NCBI GenBank assembly: GCA_045642225.1
Contig: JAZUIN010000107.1
Location: 1 to 64,000 of the forward strand
Direction: 5' to 3'
Length of the DNA: 64,000 bases
Source of the DNA: RUG191 sp045642225
Lineage (GTDB): Bacteria > Bacillota > Clostridia > Lachnospirales > Lachnospiraceae
How positions within the stretch are numbered: position 1 is the first letter of the stretch; each line of letters opens with the position of its first letter. The notes beneath the pieces were generated by a model that saw only the letters and a program-made list of their open reading frames with translations, was not told the DNA's origin and did no database searches. A program made the position numbers and the translations under genes. Of this stretch, positions 8,012-15,981 are shown piece by piece.

Positions 8012-9415
8012 TTAAGAGAACCACTTTGGTATTGCTTTGCAAAGATCAAAGATAGCTGCTCCACCAGGGATATAAGAAACAACAACTTTTGCTTGAGTTT
8101 CTTTGTACTCCTTCATGTATTTTGCTTTCTCTTCTGGTGTTTTAGCATTTTCTGCTTTTCTAAGTAAAAGGTTAGCTTTGCTTTGTATAGCTAGTGAGCC
8201 AAGACCAGGAACATAATCCATCTTAATATCGAAAAGGTCACTTACTATTTGCTTTGCTTTTTCACCACCATATTGTTCTGCGACGATTTTTCCTCCGTCA
8301 ACTACAGTTTGTAAATCAGATATTCCTGGTATTGAAGTAATAATCCCATCTTGAGCTGTTTCCTGAATTTCAATCATGTATTTTTCCTTTAACTCAGGTG
8401 TTTTTGCGTCATTAGCTTTTGATGCTAACAATCTGATCTTTACCATATGTCTAACTGCTCCGATACAAGGACATACTGTACCAGTAGCTTTTGAATCAAC
8501 TGTCTTAACTAAAAGTTTTGCCATTTTTTTAGTGCTTTCTACGAATTTTTTATCCTTATGATCAGCCAACTTTTCATCAATGATTTTATCCATAGTTTCG
8601 TCATCTGCATGTAATGCTTCTTTTACTGGGAAGAGTGCTTTATAAATTATTTCTAGTTGCTTTGTTTGTTCGCTCTTATCCTCTTCACGAAGTTCTAAGT
8701 CGTCTTCTGCCTTCTTAGCATCGTCTGTTTTGCTTTGAGCGTCAGCGTTAACTGTTGCAGATGCATCATCTGTAGCTACTGCGAATTGATCGTCGATTAC
8801 ATCGCCTTGACCTTCAACATATGCGAATTGATCATCGATTACATCGCCTTGACCTTCTTTAGCAATTCTATCTTCATGAACCTTTTTTGCGTATTCTTCA
8901 AGTTTAGCTTCCTCAGCCTTTTTATATTGCTCTGCACGTCTAGATTCCTCAGCTTCTTTTTCCTGTCTAGCTTTTCTTGCCTCTTCGTCTGCTTTTCTAA
9001 TTTCGTCCATACGATTTTTATTTGCAACCATATCACGTGCTTTTTGATAATATATATGGAAGATATTCATATCTCCATCACCTTCATGCCAATCAGCATT
9101 TTCGTCAACAACTGAATCTACAGCGTATTGACTAGAGTTCATATTACCTTGATCTTCTACTACAGCGTCATCTGTTTTACCTGCGCCAACTCTAACTACG
9201 TTGTTTGCTGAAACAGAAACTACATCGTTTCCTGCAACTGAAGCTACATCACTTGTTGTAACGGAAGCAACTTGTTGTGTTGCAACTACAGATCCTTTGG
9301 CTTGTACTTGAAGTCCAGAAGCACTTGCTGCCATAGAAGCTGTGCTCATTAATGTTGCTGCAAGAACCATTCCTGCTGTGAATTTAACTGTGTAACCTTT
9401 AATTTTTTTAATCAT
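8012..9415 (-). CDS. Secreted repeat/coiled-coil protein of unknown function
   Basis: A 467-residue protein with a clear signal peptide: basic MIKKIKGYTVK, hydrophobic core, cleavage near ASA-SG around residue 33. Residues 40-80 are rich in Val, Ser and Ala. Residues 120-185 form a charged, probably helical or coiled-coil stretch rich in Lys, Glu, Ala and Arg. A 12-residue unit EGQGDVIDDQFA occurs twice (187-198 and 201-212). The C-terminal half holds a second duplication: a KTPE-x-K-x-KYM...IPG unit at 334-364 and again at 421-451. Two cysteines occur as CPC near 315. No enzyme motif or wall anchor was found. The gene is monocistronic and opposite in strand to its neighbours. I do not recognise the family. 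Confidence 0.8.
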   Translation of the reverse strand: MIKKIKGYTVKFTAGMVLAATLMSTASMAASASGLQVQAKGSVVATQQVASVTTSDVASVAGNDVVSVSANNVVRVGAGKTDDAVVEDQGNMNSSQYAVDSVVDENADWHEGDGDMNIFHIYYQKARDMVANKNRMDEIRKADEEARKARQEKEAEESRRAEQYKKAEEAKLEEYAKKVHEDRIAKEGQGDVIDDQFAYVEGQGDVIDDQFAVATDDASATVNADAQSKTDDAKKAEDDLELREEDKSEQTKQLEIIYKALFPVKEALHADDETMDKIIDEKLADHKDKKFVESTKKMAKLLVKTVDSKATGTVCPCIGAVRHMVKIRLLASKANDAKTPELKEKYMIEIQETAQDGIITSIPGISDLQTVVDGGKIVAEQYGGEKAKQIVSDLFDIKMDYVPGLGSLAIQSKANLLLRKAENAKTPEEKAKYMKEYKETQAKVVVSYIPGGAAIFDLCKAIPKWFS

Positions 9416-9504
9416 TTTTTTGTCCTCTTTTCTTTAAATTTTATTTTTGATTTGTTGTCGTTCGTTTTGTTTATGGACATAGTATAGTAAATGCTGTGTT
9501 GCAA

Positions 9505-9520
9505 AAGTGTTGCAACACTT
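9505..9520. promoter_or_regulatory. 16-bp perfect palindrome upstream of the secreted-protein gene
   Basis: AAGTGTTGCAACACTT is a perfect palindrome about 90 bp upstream of the minus-strand start. A further direct copy of GTGTTGCAA lies at 9496-9504. The position between divergent genes suggests an operator. No regulator was identified. Confidence 0.45.
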
Positions 9521-9656
9521 GAAAAAATTTTTAAGGTTTTTGATATAGCGGCTTTGCATGCACTTGAAAATATGGCAAGAGAAGAAAAAATATTATACTC
9601 ATAGTACATTAAAGTGTTAAAGGAAGTTGTGATGTGTGATATAATTTTTTGTGTAT

Positions 9657-9724
9657 AGGTATATTAAATTGAAGCTTATACCTAGGAGAATTCTATGGAC
9701 AATACATTAAAGTACTGCAGTTAA
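9657..9724 (+). promoter_or_regulatory. Leader of the DUF362 gene: hairpin plus nine-codon ORF
   Basis: The 351-bp gap 9416-9766 contains a TATAAT near 9640, then the hairpin AGGTATA (9657-9663) / TATACCT (9677-9683). An AGGAG site at 9684-9688 is followed by a nine-codon ORF, MDNTLKYCS, at 9695-9724. The main gene has its own AGGGAGG site. A short translated leader is possible but unproven. Confidence 0.4.
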
Positions 9725-9766
9725 AGTATAGACTAATTAACATTTCAAAAAGGGAGGAACTAAAAC

Positions 9767-10813
9767 ATGTTTAGAAAAATCAAACCAGGAAAAAACGGCA
9801 ACAAGTATATTCCTTTTGAAGATCGTCAAGGAGAAAAATCAGTTGTATATTTTACTCGTGATCTTTCACCAGAAGGTCTTAAGAAAATTTATGAACGAGT
9901 AGCGGAAGGTTTGACTGGTAAGGTTGCAGTTAAACTTCATACAGGAGAAGCGGAGGGCCCTAACATCATTCCGCGTCCATGGGTGAAGGAATTGTATTCA
10001 GACAAACTTCCTGAATCGACAATTATTGAAACTAATACTTATTATGAAGGTAGCAGATATACAACAGAAGCGCATAGGAAGACATTAGAGATTAATGGAT
10101 GGACATTTTGCCCAGTAGATATTATAGATGAAGATGGTGTGGCAGCGATTCCTGTTCAAGATGGTAAGTGGTTTAAAGAGATGCACGTTGGCAAGAACAT
10201 GTTGAACTATGATTCGTTACTTGCACTTACACATTTCAAGGGACACACTATGGGTGGCTTCGGTGGCTCAAATAAAAATCTTGGTATCGGTTGCGCGGAC
10301 GGCAGAATAGGAAAAGCTGAAATACATGCCAAGCCTGGTTCTGATAATATGTGGGGTATCGTTGAGGAAGAATTTATGGAGAGAATGACTGAGTCAACGA
10401 AAGCAACTATTGATCATTTTGCAGGTCATGTTTCCTTTGTAAATGTTATGAGAAATATGTCTGTTTCATGTGACTGTGAAGGTTGTGAGGCTGAGCCAGT
10501 AGTTACTCCTGACGTTGGTATTTTAGCTTCATTTGATATCTTAGCAGTTGATAATGCGTGTATTGATATTATCTATAATTTGCCAAAGGGTGGTGGCAAG
10601 CATATGATTGAGCGTGTAGAGACTAGACATGGTCTAAGACAGCTTTCTTATATGAAAGAACTCGGCATGGGTAACGATCTATATACTATAATTGACATTG
10701 ATAATGAAGATGCAGAAATTACTGTTCAAGACGTAGTAAAGGATATTGATCCAGAGTGGAAGCCAGATCAATATAACACATTTCCTGGCAGAAATAAGAT
10801 TAGAATCAAATGA
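9767..10813 (+). CDS. DUF362 domain-containing protein
   Basis: A 348-residue cytosolic protein. The sequence VAVKLHTGEAEGPNIIPRPWV near residues 52-72 and the glycine-rich LTHFKGHTMGGFGGSNKNLGIG near 153-174 match the DUF362 family. Some members carry or interact with iron-sulfur clusters. A cysteine pattern CDCEGCEAEP lies near 236, but there is no full ferredoxin CxxCxxCxxxC array. AGGGAGG gives a strong start. It is probably a single gene, since a terminator follows. Role unknown; a redox-linked function is only a guess from family context. Confidence 0.85.
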   Translation: MFRKIKPGKNGNKYIPFEDRQGEKSVVYFTRDLSPEGLKKIYERVAEGLTGKVAVKLHTGEAEGPNIIPRPWVKELYSDKLPESTIIETNTYYEGSRYTTEAHRKTLEINGWTFCPVDIIDEDGVAAIPVQDGKWFKEMHVGKNMLNYDSLLALTHFKGHTMGGFGGSNKNLGIGCADGRIGKAEIHAKPGSDNMWGIVEEEFMERMTESTKATIDHFAGHVSFVNVMRNMSVSCDCEGCEAEPVVTPDVGILASFDILAVDNACIDIIYNLPKGGGKHMIERVETRHGLRQLSYMKELGMGNDLYTIIDIDNEDAEITVQDVVKDIDPEWKPDQYNTFPGRNKIRIK

Positions 10814-10832
10814 TGAGTTTACAAGAAATATC

Positions 10833-10866
10833 CAGGTCGCCATAGCTGCGACCTGATTTTTGTTTG
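10833..10866 (+). terminator. Intrinsic terminator after DUF362 gene
   Basis: CAGGTCGC (10833-10840) and GCGACCTG (10848-10855) form an 8-bp GC-rich stem with a 7-nt loop, followed by ATTTTTGTTT. Confidence 0.85.
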
Positions 10867-10931
10867 AGCCTTGTATAATAAGCCCATAAGGTAAATCAAT
10901 GATACCAATACATTTAAGGAGGGCAAATATT

Positions 10932-11600
10932 ATGCGTAAAGGTTTAACAGAAGTAGTTTTTATTTTGGACAGAAGTGGTTCGATGAGTGGTCTTGAAGCG
11001 GACACAATTGGTGGATTTAATTCTATGATTGCAAAGCAGAAGAAAGAAGATGGAGAGGCTTACATTTCCACCATATTGTTTGATGACGAGACGGAGGTTT
11101 TGTACGACAGAGTTTCGGTCCAAAGGATTGAGCCAATGAATGAGAAACAATATTATGTAAGAGGTTGTACGGCGCTTCTCGACGCACTTGGTGGAGCAAT
11201 TCATCATATTGGAAATGTTCATAAATATGCGAGAGAAGAAGACATACCAGAAAAGACATTATTCATTATTACGACTGATGGAATGGAGAATTCAAGCTGT
11301 AGGTATTCTTATGAGAAGGTTAAGAAGATGGTAGAAAGGCAGAAGAAAAAGTTTGGTTGGGAGTTCTTATTCTTAGGGGCAAATATTGATGCTATTGAAG
11401 TGGCAAGTAGATTCGGAATCGCAGAGAATCGAGCAATTAATTATGAATGTGACAGTAAGGGAACCCAGTTAAATTATGAAGTGTTAAGCCGAACGGTAAG
11501 CAGATTTAGAGCTTGCGAAGATGAAGAAGATAGGGATGAGATGTTTGAAACATGTTGTGCACCAATTAGGGAAGATTATCAGAAGAGACATCGTGGATAG
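10932..11600 (+). CDS. von Willebrand factor A domain protein
   Basis: A 222-residue protein that is nearly all VWA domain. The metal-ion-dependent adhesion site is seen as DRSGSMSG at residues 13-20, the conserved Thr in GCTALLDAL near 79, and TTDGMENSS near 114. ATG 10932 follows AAGGAGGG; an in-frame start at 10899 lacks a site. There is no signal peptide, so it acts in the cytosol. It is followed after 14 bp by an ADP-ribosylglycohydrolase and then a macro-domain gene. This suggests a shared role in ADP-ribose or NAD-derived signalling, with the VWA protein as a metal-dependent scaffold. That role is inferred. Confidence 0.85.
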   Translation: MRKGLTEVVFILDRSGSMSGLEADTIGGFNSMIAKQKKEDGEAYISTILFDDETEVLYDRVSVQRIEPMNEKQYYVRGCTALLDALGGAIHHIGNVHKYAREEDIPEKTLFIITTDGMENSSCRYSYEKVKKMVERQKKKFGWEFLFLGANIDAIEVASRFGIAENRAINYECDSKGTQLNYEVLSRTVSRFRACEDEEDRDEMFETCCAPIREDYQKRHRG

Positions 11601-11614
11601 GAGGACTTAAGAAT

Positions 11615-12628
11615 ATGAAAAGAAATATTTGGCTTGACGGTATGATGGGACTTGTTGTTGGTGATGCGCTTGGAGTTCCTGTGCAGTTTCTATCAAGAGA
11701 AGAGATAAAAAGTAGGACGAAAGGCCTCGTGACTGAGATGGAAGCAGGTGGCGTATATAACATGCCAAAAGGGACTTGGTCTGATGACAGCTCAATGGCT
11801 TTAGCAACTCTTGCAAGCATTATTGAGAAAGACGGTCTTGACCCTGCGGACATCATGATGCGATTTGTGAAGTGGGAGTTGAAGGGGGAATATACACCTT
11901 TTGGTGAAGCTTTTGACGAAGGCAATACGTGTAGTAATGCTATTTATAAATTTATAGAATCTTCGGATATAAATACGTGTGGTTCTACTGGTGAATACGC
12001 AAATGGAAATGGAGCTCTTATGAGAATTCTTCCGGTGTGTCTATATTATTATGTACATAACGACAAGGCAAGTGAAAATGAAACATTGGCTCATAATGAT
12101 AAAGCGATTGACAAAATTCATACTATTAATGGTCTTACACATAACCATTTACGAAGTAAAATGTCTTGTGGATTGTATTATTTTTGTGTGAAGAGTATTA
12201 TTGATGGTGTGATAGACTGCGACGATAAACCAAGTCTTATAAGCCTTTTACAACAAGGAATTGATGAAGGGCTAAAATATTATCGTGCTGACCTTAGCAA
12301 TTTGACAGAACTAGCGCATTTTGGCAGACTATTTCAATTGTCTGAATTTAAAGAAGCTAAAGAGGTCGAAATAAGAAGCTCAGGATATGTAATTGATACT
12401 ATTGAGGCAGCAGTATGGTGTTTGATTAAAACTGGGTCATACGAGGAATGCATGCTTAAAGCTGTCAATCTTGGAGATGATACTGATACAGTCGCAGCAA
12501 TCGCTGGAGGACTTGCTGGATTATATTATGGATATGAAGAGATTCCGGCAAAGTGGCTTGATGTAATTAAGAGACGTGAGTGGATCGAAGAAATGTGTGA
12601 GGAGGCAATTAATTGTCATTTAAGATAG
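11615..12628 (+). CDS. ADP-ribosylglycohydrolase family protein (DraG-like)
   Basis: A 337-residue all-helical hydrolase of the DraG/ARH family, which removes ADP-ribose from proteins or small molecules using two Mg ions. Seen in order: GDALGVPVQF (residues 16-25), the metal-binding TWSDDSSMALA near 52, NGALMRILPV near 131, and the second metal motif LGDDTDTVAAIAGGLAGLYYG near 286. All expected Asp residues are present, so it should be active. It overlaps the following macro-domain gene by 16 bp, a strong sign of coupled translation. The substrate is unknown; nothing in the window resembles an ADP-ribosyltransferase. Confidence 0.92.
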   Translation: MKRNIWLDGMMGLVVGDALGVPVQFLSREEIKSRTKGLVTEMEAGGVYNMPKGTWSDDSSMALATLASIIEKDGLDPADIMMRFVKWELKGEYTPFGEAFDEGNTCSNAIYKFIESSDINTCGSTGEYANGNGALMRILPVCLYYYVHNDKASENETLAHNDKAIDKIHTINGLTHNHLRSKMSCGLYYFCVKSIIDGVIDCDDKPSLISLLQQGIDEGLKYYRADLSNLTELAHFGRLFQLSEFKEAKEVEIRSSGYVIDTIEAAVWCLIKTGSYEECMLKAVNLGDDTDTVAAIAGGLAGLYYGYEEIPAKWLDVIKRREWIEEMCEEAINCHLR

Positions 12629-13767
12629 TTCGTAACAACATTACACAAATGAATACAGAAGCTATTGTTAATACGGCAAATGCTGAGGTATCAGTTGGTA
12701 CTGGCTGTGATAGTGCTGTATACAAAGCAGCGGGATATGATGAGCTTTTGAAATACAGAGAAGATAATATAGGAGCTGCGCCAGAAGGAGAAGCCTTTAT
12801 TACGCCAGGGTTTGGTTTGGCTGCAAAATATATTATTCACGCTGTAAGTCCTCAATATCTAGGAGGAGATCAAGGCGAAGAAGAGAAGCTTCGTTCTTGT
12901 TATAGAAATAGTCTTCGGATTGCAAAAGAGAACGGGATTAAATCTATTTCATTTCCACTTATCTCTACGGGAGGATTTGGTTATCCTAAAGAAGAAGGAA
13001 TGCGAATTGCAGTAGATGAGATTAATGCATTTTTACTTAGTAATGAGATGGACATTTTCCTAGTTGTTTTTGATACAAAGTCTACGCAGCTTGGAGAGAA
13101 GATATTTCCAGAGTTGGAAGCCTATATTGATCAAAACTATGTAAAGGAAGCTCGTGCTGTGGAGTATAGCGAAGCGTACGTGCTAAGTGAGCCTTGTTAT
13201 AATACATATGTAGAGGATGTTCGAAGGATTGATCGTGATGCTGATATAGAAGAACAAGTGGCGAGATGTGCTGCGCCTACTCCAACTTCTGCTATGTCCT
13301 TTGAGGAACCGGTTGTAGAATCTAGTCGTAGAATTGTAGAAGAAGATTATGAAGAAGAAGAATCTTCTTCTTGGGAAGATGATATTTTCGAATTAGAAGA
13401 TAAGCTTAATGAGAGATTATCGCATAAAGCAGATACGTTTTCTGAATATCTTCTTTACTTAATAGAATCTAAGAATATGACAAATGTTGAAGTCTACAAG
13501 AGAGCTTGTCTGTCAAAACAATATTTTCATAAAGTAAAAAAGAACAAGGATTTTCATCCAGAAAAGATTAAGGCACTACTTTTGTGCGTTGGAGCTCAGC
13601 TTAATCTTGACGAGACAAAGGACTTACTTGCTAGAGCGGGATATGCTTTGTCGCCAGCAGATCTCACGGATATTATTTTTACATTTTTCATAGAACACAA
13701 GCATTATGATGTCATTGATATTGACATTCAGCTTGAAGAACATGGATTGTCATGCATCATTTCATAA
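12613..13767 (+). CDS. Macro-domain protein with C-terminal HTH-like domain
   Basis: A 384-residue protein. Residues 1-165 form a macro domain that binds ADP-ribose: VNTANAEVSVGTGCDSAVYKAAG near 19-41, a HAVSP strand, and the phosphate loop PLISTGGFGYP near 115-125. An acidic linker (about 195-255) follows. Residues 265-384 form a helical domain (TFSEYLLYLIESKNMTNVEVYKRA...) that resembles an HTH-type region often attached to macro domains in gut Firmicutes. The start is TTG at 12613, set by GGAGG 7 bp upstream and the overlap with DraG; no ATG fits. It probably senses or hydrolyses ADP-ribose adducts and may bind nucleic acid. Confidence 0.88.
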   Translation: MSFKIVRNNITQMNTEAIVNTANAEVSVGTGCDSAVYKAAGYDELLKYREDNIGAAPEGEAFITPGFGLAAKYIIHAVSPQYLGGDQGEEEKLRSCYRNSLRIAKENGIKSISFPLISTGGFGYPKEEGMRIAVDEINAFLLSNEMDIFLVVFDTKSTQLGEKIFPELEAYIDQNYVKEARAVEYSEAYVLSEPCYNTYVEDVRRIDRDADIEEQVARCAAPTPTSAMSFEEPVVESSRRIVEEDYEEEESSSWEDDIFELEDKLNERLSHKADTFSEYLLYLIESKNMTNVEVYKRACLSKQYFHKVKKNKDFHPEKIKALLLCVGAQLNLDETKDLLARAGYALSPADLTDIIFTFFIEHKHYDVIDIDIQLEEHGLSCIIS

Positions 13768-13870
13768 AATGAAAAAATATATATAGACATTAGTACCATG
13801 TTAGTATGAATTTGTTATTATTCTATCATCAAAGAGATAAGTCCTAATAGTTTGTAATAGAATCCCCTGG

Positions 13871-13910
13871 AGAGCGGTATGGTTTCACACCATGCCGTTC
13901 TTTATTTTGT
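13871..13910 (+). terminator. Terminator after the VWA-DraG-macro operon
   Basis: AGAGCGGTATGGT and ACCATGCCGTTCT form a 13-bp stem with two G-T pairs and a 5-nt loop, followed by TTATTTTG. It closes the three-gene cassette. Confidence 0.85.
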
Positions 13911-13993
13911 GCTTTTTTTAACTTGAAAATATTAGTATAACGTGAGTTGAAATAATATATATTTATGAAAAGAGCGGAAAGGAATTGTGATTA

Positions 13994-14428
13994 ATGAGTA
14001 GAATAATGATACAGATTTTTGATGGTTTTCGCTTATTTTTGGACGGACAAGAGATACCTCTTAGCAAAGATGCTAGTGAATTTATGGCACTTATTACTAT
14101 CGCAGGTGGTAATAAAATTACTGCAAAGATAGATTGGAAGATAATTAAGAAAAATAAGGGTATTAAATATAATGCCAGAATATATACAACACATGCGCGG
14201 GAGTTAGAAGAGGAATTGAATTTTTTCGGAATAGCCAACATTATTCATATGGGGGTAAGTCCTGTACGATTTTGTAGGCTAGATATAACGAAAGTCGATT
14301 GCGATTATTATCAGATGTTGAACGGTCAAGTTCCCTTTGGAAATGTTGATGAGTTTCTTCCTGAATACACATGGGCAAAGAACTGTTACTATACGAATTG
14401 GAAAGATTTAAGAAGTGCGTGGAAATAA
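13994..14428 (+). CDS. Stand-alone SARP/OmpR-like winged-helix protein
   Basis: A 144-residue protein. The pattern GFRLFLDGQEIPLSKDASEFMALI at the N-terminus and KVDCDYYQMLNGQ...EFLPEYTWAK near residues 98-127 match the DNA-binding output domain of clostridial response regulators with a SARP/BTAD-type C-terminus. Those usually show DCDYY...L.G, then a QYSWAE segment. No receiver domain or bacterial transcriptional activation domain is present. AAGGA lies 10 bp upstream of the start. It could be a small transcription factor acting alone or with an unlinked partner. Assignment is from pattern memory. Confidence 0.6.
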   Translation: MSRIMIQIFDGFRLFLDGQEIPLSKDASEFMALITIAGGNKITAKIDWKIIKKNKGIKYNARIYTTHARELEEELNFFGIANIIHMGVSPVRFCRLDITKVDCDYYQMLNGQVPFGNVDEFLPEYTWAKNCYYTNWKDLRSAWK

Positions 14429-14463
14429 AATGAGTTTGGTTTTTTATGAAGGAGGTAGTGTAT

Positions 14464-15696
14464 ATGAGTTATATTAATAGAGCGATTACAGAGAGCCTAA
14501 ATAAGAAGGTTAAGTCGGGAAAATGTATGTTGTTAAGTGGTGCAAGACAGGTTGGAAAGTCGACTGTAATTATGAATGAATTTTCGGAATATAATAGAGT
14601 AGATTTTGACGATAGATTGCTGAGGTTAGAAGCACATGATGAACCAAAGATGTTTTTTATTAATAATCCATGTCCATTGATTATTGATGAGGTTCAGAAG
14701 GAAAGTGCAGTGTTTCATGAGATTGAAAATATTGTAGATGAATCAGAAGAAAGCGGTGTTTTTATTTTTTCTACTTCGCAGAAGCTAGAGTTTGAGGAAA
14801 TGAAAAGCAATTCTCTTTCTGGACAGGTTGTGATATCTGAATTGTTAGGTTTGTCTTTGAGAGAAATTTTTGACGTCAAATTTAATAAGCATTTTGTGCC
14901 AACAGAAGAGTATCTTCAAGAACGAGAAGAGTGTATGAGAACATATGATGATATATGGAAGATAATACACAGAGGTTCTTATCCTGAATTATACGAAGAA
15001 AAAAGTGATTGGCATATGTTTTATTCTTCATATGTTTCAACATACTTGGAAAGAGATGTTAACGAACTTATATCAAGTGATAGTTTAACATTTGCGAAAT
15101 TTATGATATCAGTTGCAACGAAAACAGGGGAGATTTTAAATTATGCTAAGATAGCAAGTGAGGTTGGAGTTACAGAGCCAACTGTAAAGCAGTGGATAAA
15201 TATACTAGAGAAAACAGGTATTATTTATTTGCTACAATCATATAAATCTAAAGATTTAAAGCGTTCCATAAAATCACCTAAACTATATTTTCGTGATACG
15301 GGACTAGCCTGTTTTTTGATGAGATGCAATTCGGCGGAGGAATTGAAAAATTCAGAAATGGCAGAAAAACTATTTGAAACATTTGTGATTTCAGAAATAA
15401 TAAAGTCGTATGTTAATGAAGGAAAAGATTATAAAACGGCATTGTTCCACTACAAAGGCAGAGATAAAACACTTTATAGCGGCAATGAAATTAGTTTGAT
15501 AATCGAGGAAGGCGACATATTATATCCTGTTGAAATTGACACTATGGATATCCCTAGGCCATCTATTAGTAATGCTAATGTTGTGCTTGACAAAGTTAAA
15601 AACAAGAGCAGAGGGAAAGGGGTTATAATAAGTCCGGTGGATAAAAAGATTTTTATGAACGAGGATTTAGTTGTATTGCCAGTTGAATACATTTAA
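14464..15696 (+). CDS. AAA-family ATPase with C-terminal DUF4143
   Basis: A 410-residue protein. The N-terminal AAA_14 domain has Walker A SGARQVGKST near residues 24-33 and Walker B LIIDEVQKE near 72-80. The C-terminal part (about 200-400) has the DUF4143 pattern with YLERDVNELI, a winged-helix segment (EVGVTEPTVKQWINILEKTGII) and YFRDTGLACFLMR. Such proteins are very common, single-gene ATPases of unsettled role, sometimes linked to mobile DNA. ATG 14464 is chosen because GGAGG at 14451-14455 is optimally placed; an ATG at 14446 would overlap that site. Confidence 0.9.
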   Translation: MSYINRAITESLNKKVKSGKCMLLSGARQVGKSTVIMNEFSEYNRVDFDDRLLRLEAHDEPKMFFINNPCPLIIDEVQKESAVFHEIENIVDESEESGVFIFSTSQKLEFEEMKSNSLSGQVVISELLGLSLREIFDVKFNKHFVPTEEYLQEREECMRTYDDIWKIIHRGSYPELYEEKSDWHMFYSSYVSTYLERDVNELISSDSLTFAKFMISVATKTGEILNYAKIASEVGVTEPTVKQWINILEKTGIIYLLQSYKSKDLKRSIKSPKLYFRDTGLACFLMRCNSAEELKNSEMAEKLFETFVISEIIKSYVNEGKDYKTALFHYKGRDKTLYSGNEISLIIEEGDILYPVEIDTMDIPRPSISNANVVLDKVKNKSRGKGVIISPVDKKIFMNEDLVVLPVEYI

Positions 15697-15785
15697 TTCT
15701 CTAATCCATTCATTCTTCCGTACTGTAGGTCGAAATATTGATCTAATAGTTTATCATTTACATCATCTATACTAGTATAATATTT

Positions 15786-15832
15786 TCCTGTATTATCAAT
15801 AACACCCGAACTTGATAGTACAGGATATTTTT
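15786..15832 (+). terminator. Terminator after the DUF4143 ATPase gene
   Basis: TCCTGTATTATCAA (15786-15799) pairs with TTGATAGTACAGGA (15812-15825), 14 bp with one wobble, followed by TATTTTTTG. Confidence 0.75.
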
Positions 15833-15870
15833 TGTTGAGATTCTATAGGAAGGTTTTTGAGTAATAATAA

Positions 15871-15940
15871 TTGACAGAATAAGTGTTATTTTATAAAATC
15901 TAGTTAGTTGGGGCTACTTAAGTCAAGTGGCCCTTTTTTT
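15871..15940 (+). promoter_or_regulatory. Promoter with immediate terminator-like hairpin before the AGCS symporter gene
   Basis: TTGACA (15871-15876) and TAAAAT (15894-15899) are 17 bp apart, so transcription should start near 15906. Only about five bases later a 9-bp hairpin, GGGCTACTT (15911-15919) with AAGTGGCCC (15925-15933), is followed by seven T residues. Unless relieved, RNA polymerase would stop after about 35 nt. This looks like an attenuator or a start-proximal control device; the ligand or protein is unknown. Confidence 0.65.
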
Positions 15941-15981
15941 GAATTATAAAAAGAAGAATAAAAAGAAAAAAGGTGAATAAT

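Noticed and set aside
8735..9115. 126-codon plus-strand frame opposite the secreted protein
   Set aside because: It mirrors the repeats of the minus-strand gene, is Cys/Phe/Leu rich, and lacks a ribosome site. It is an antisense shadow.
14446..14463. Upstream ATG for the DUF4143 ATPase
   Set aside because: It would place the GGAGG site inside the coding sequence. ATG 14464 has that site at the right distance.
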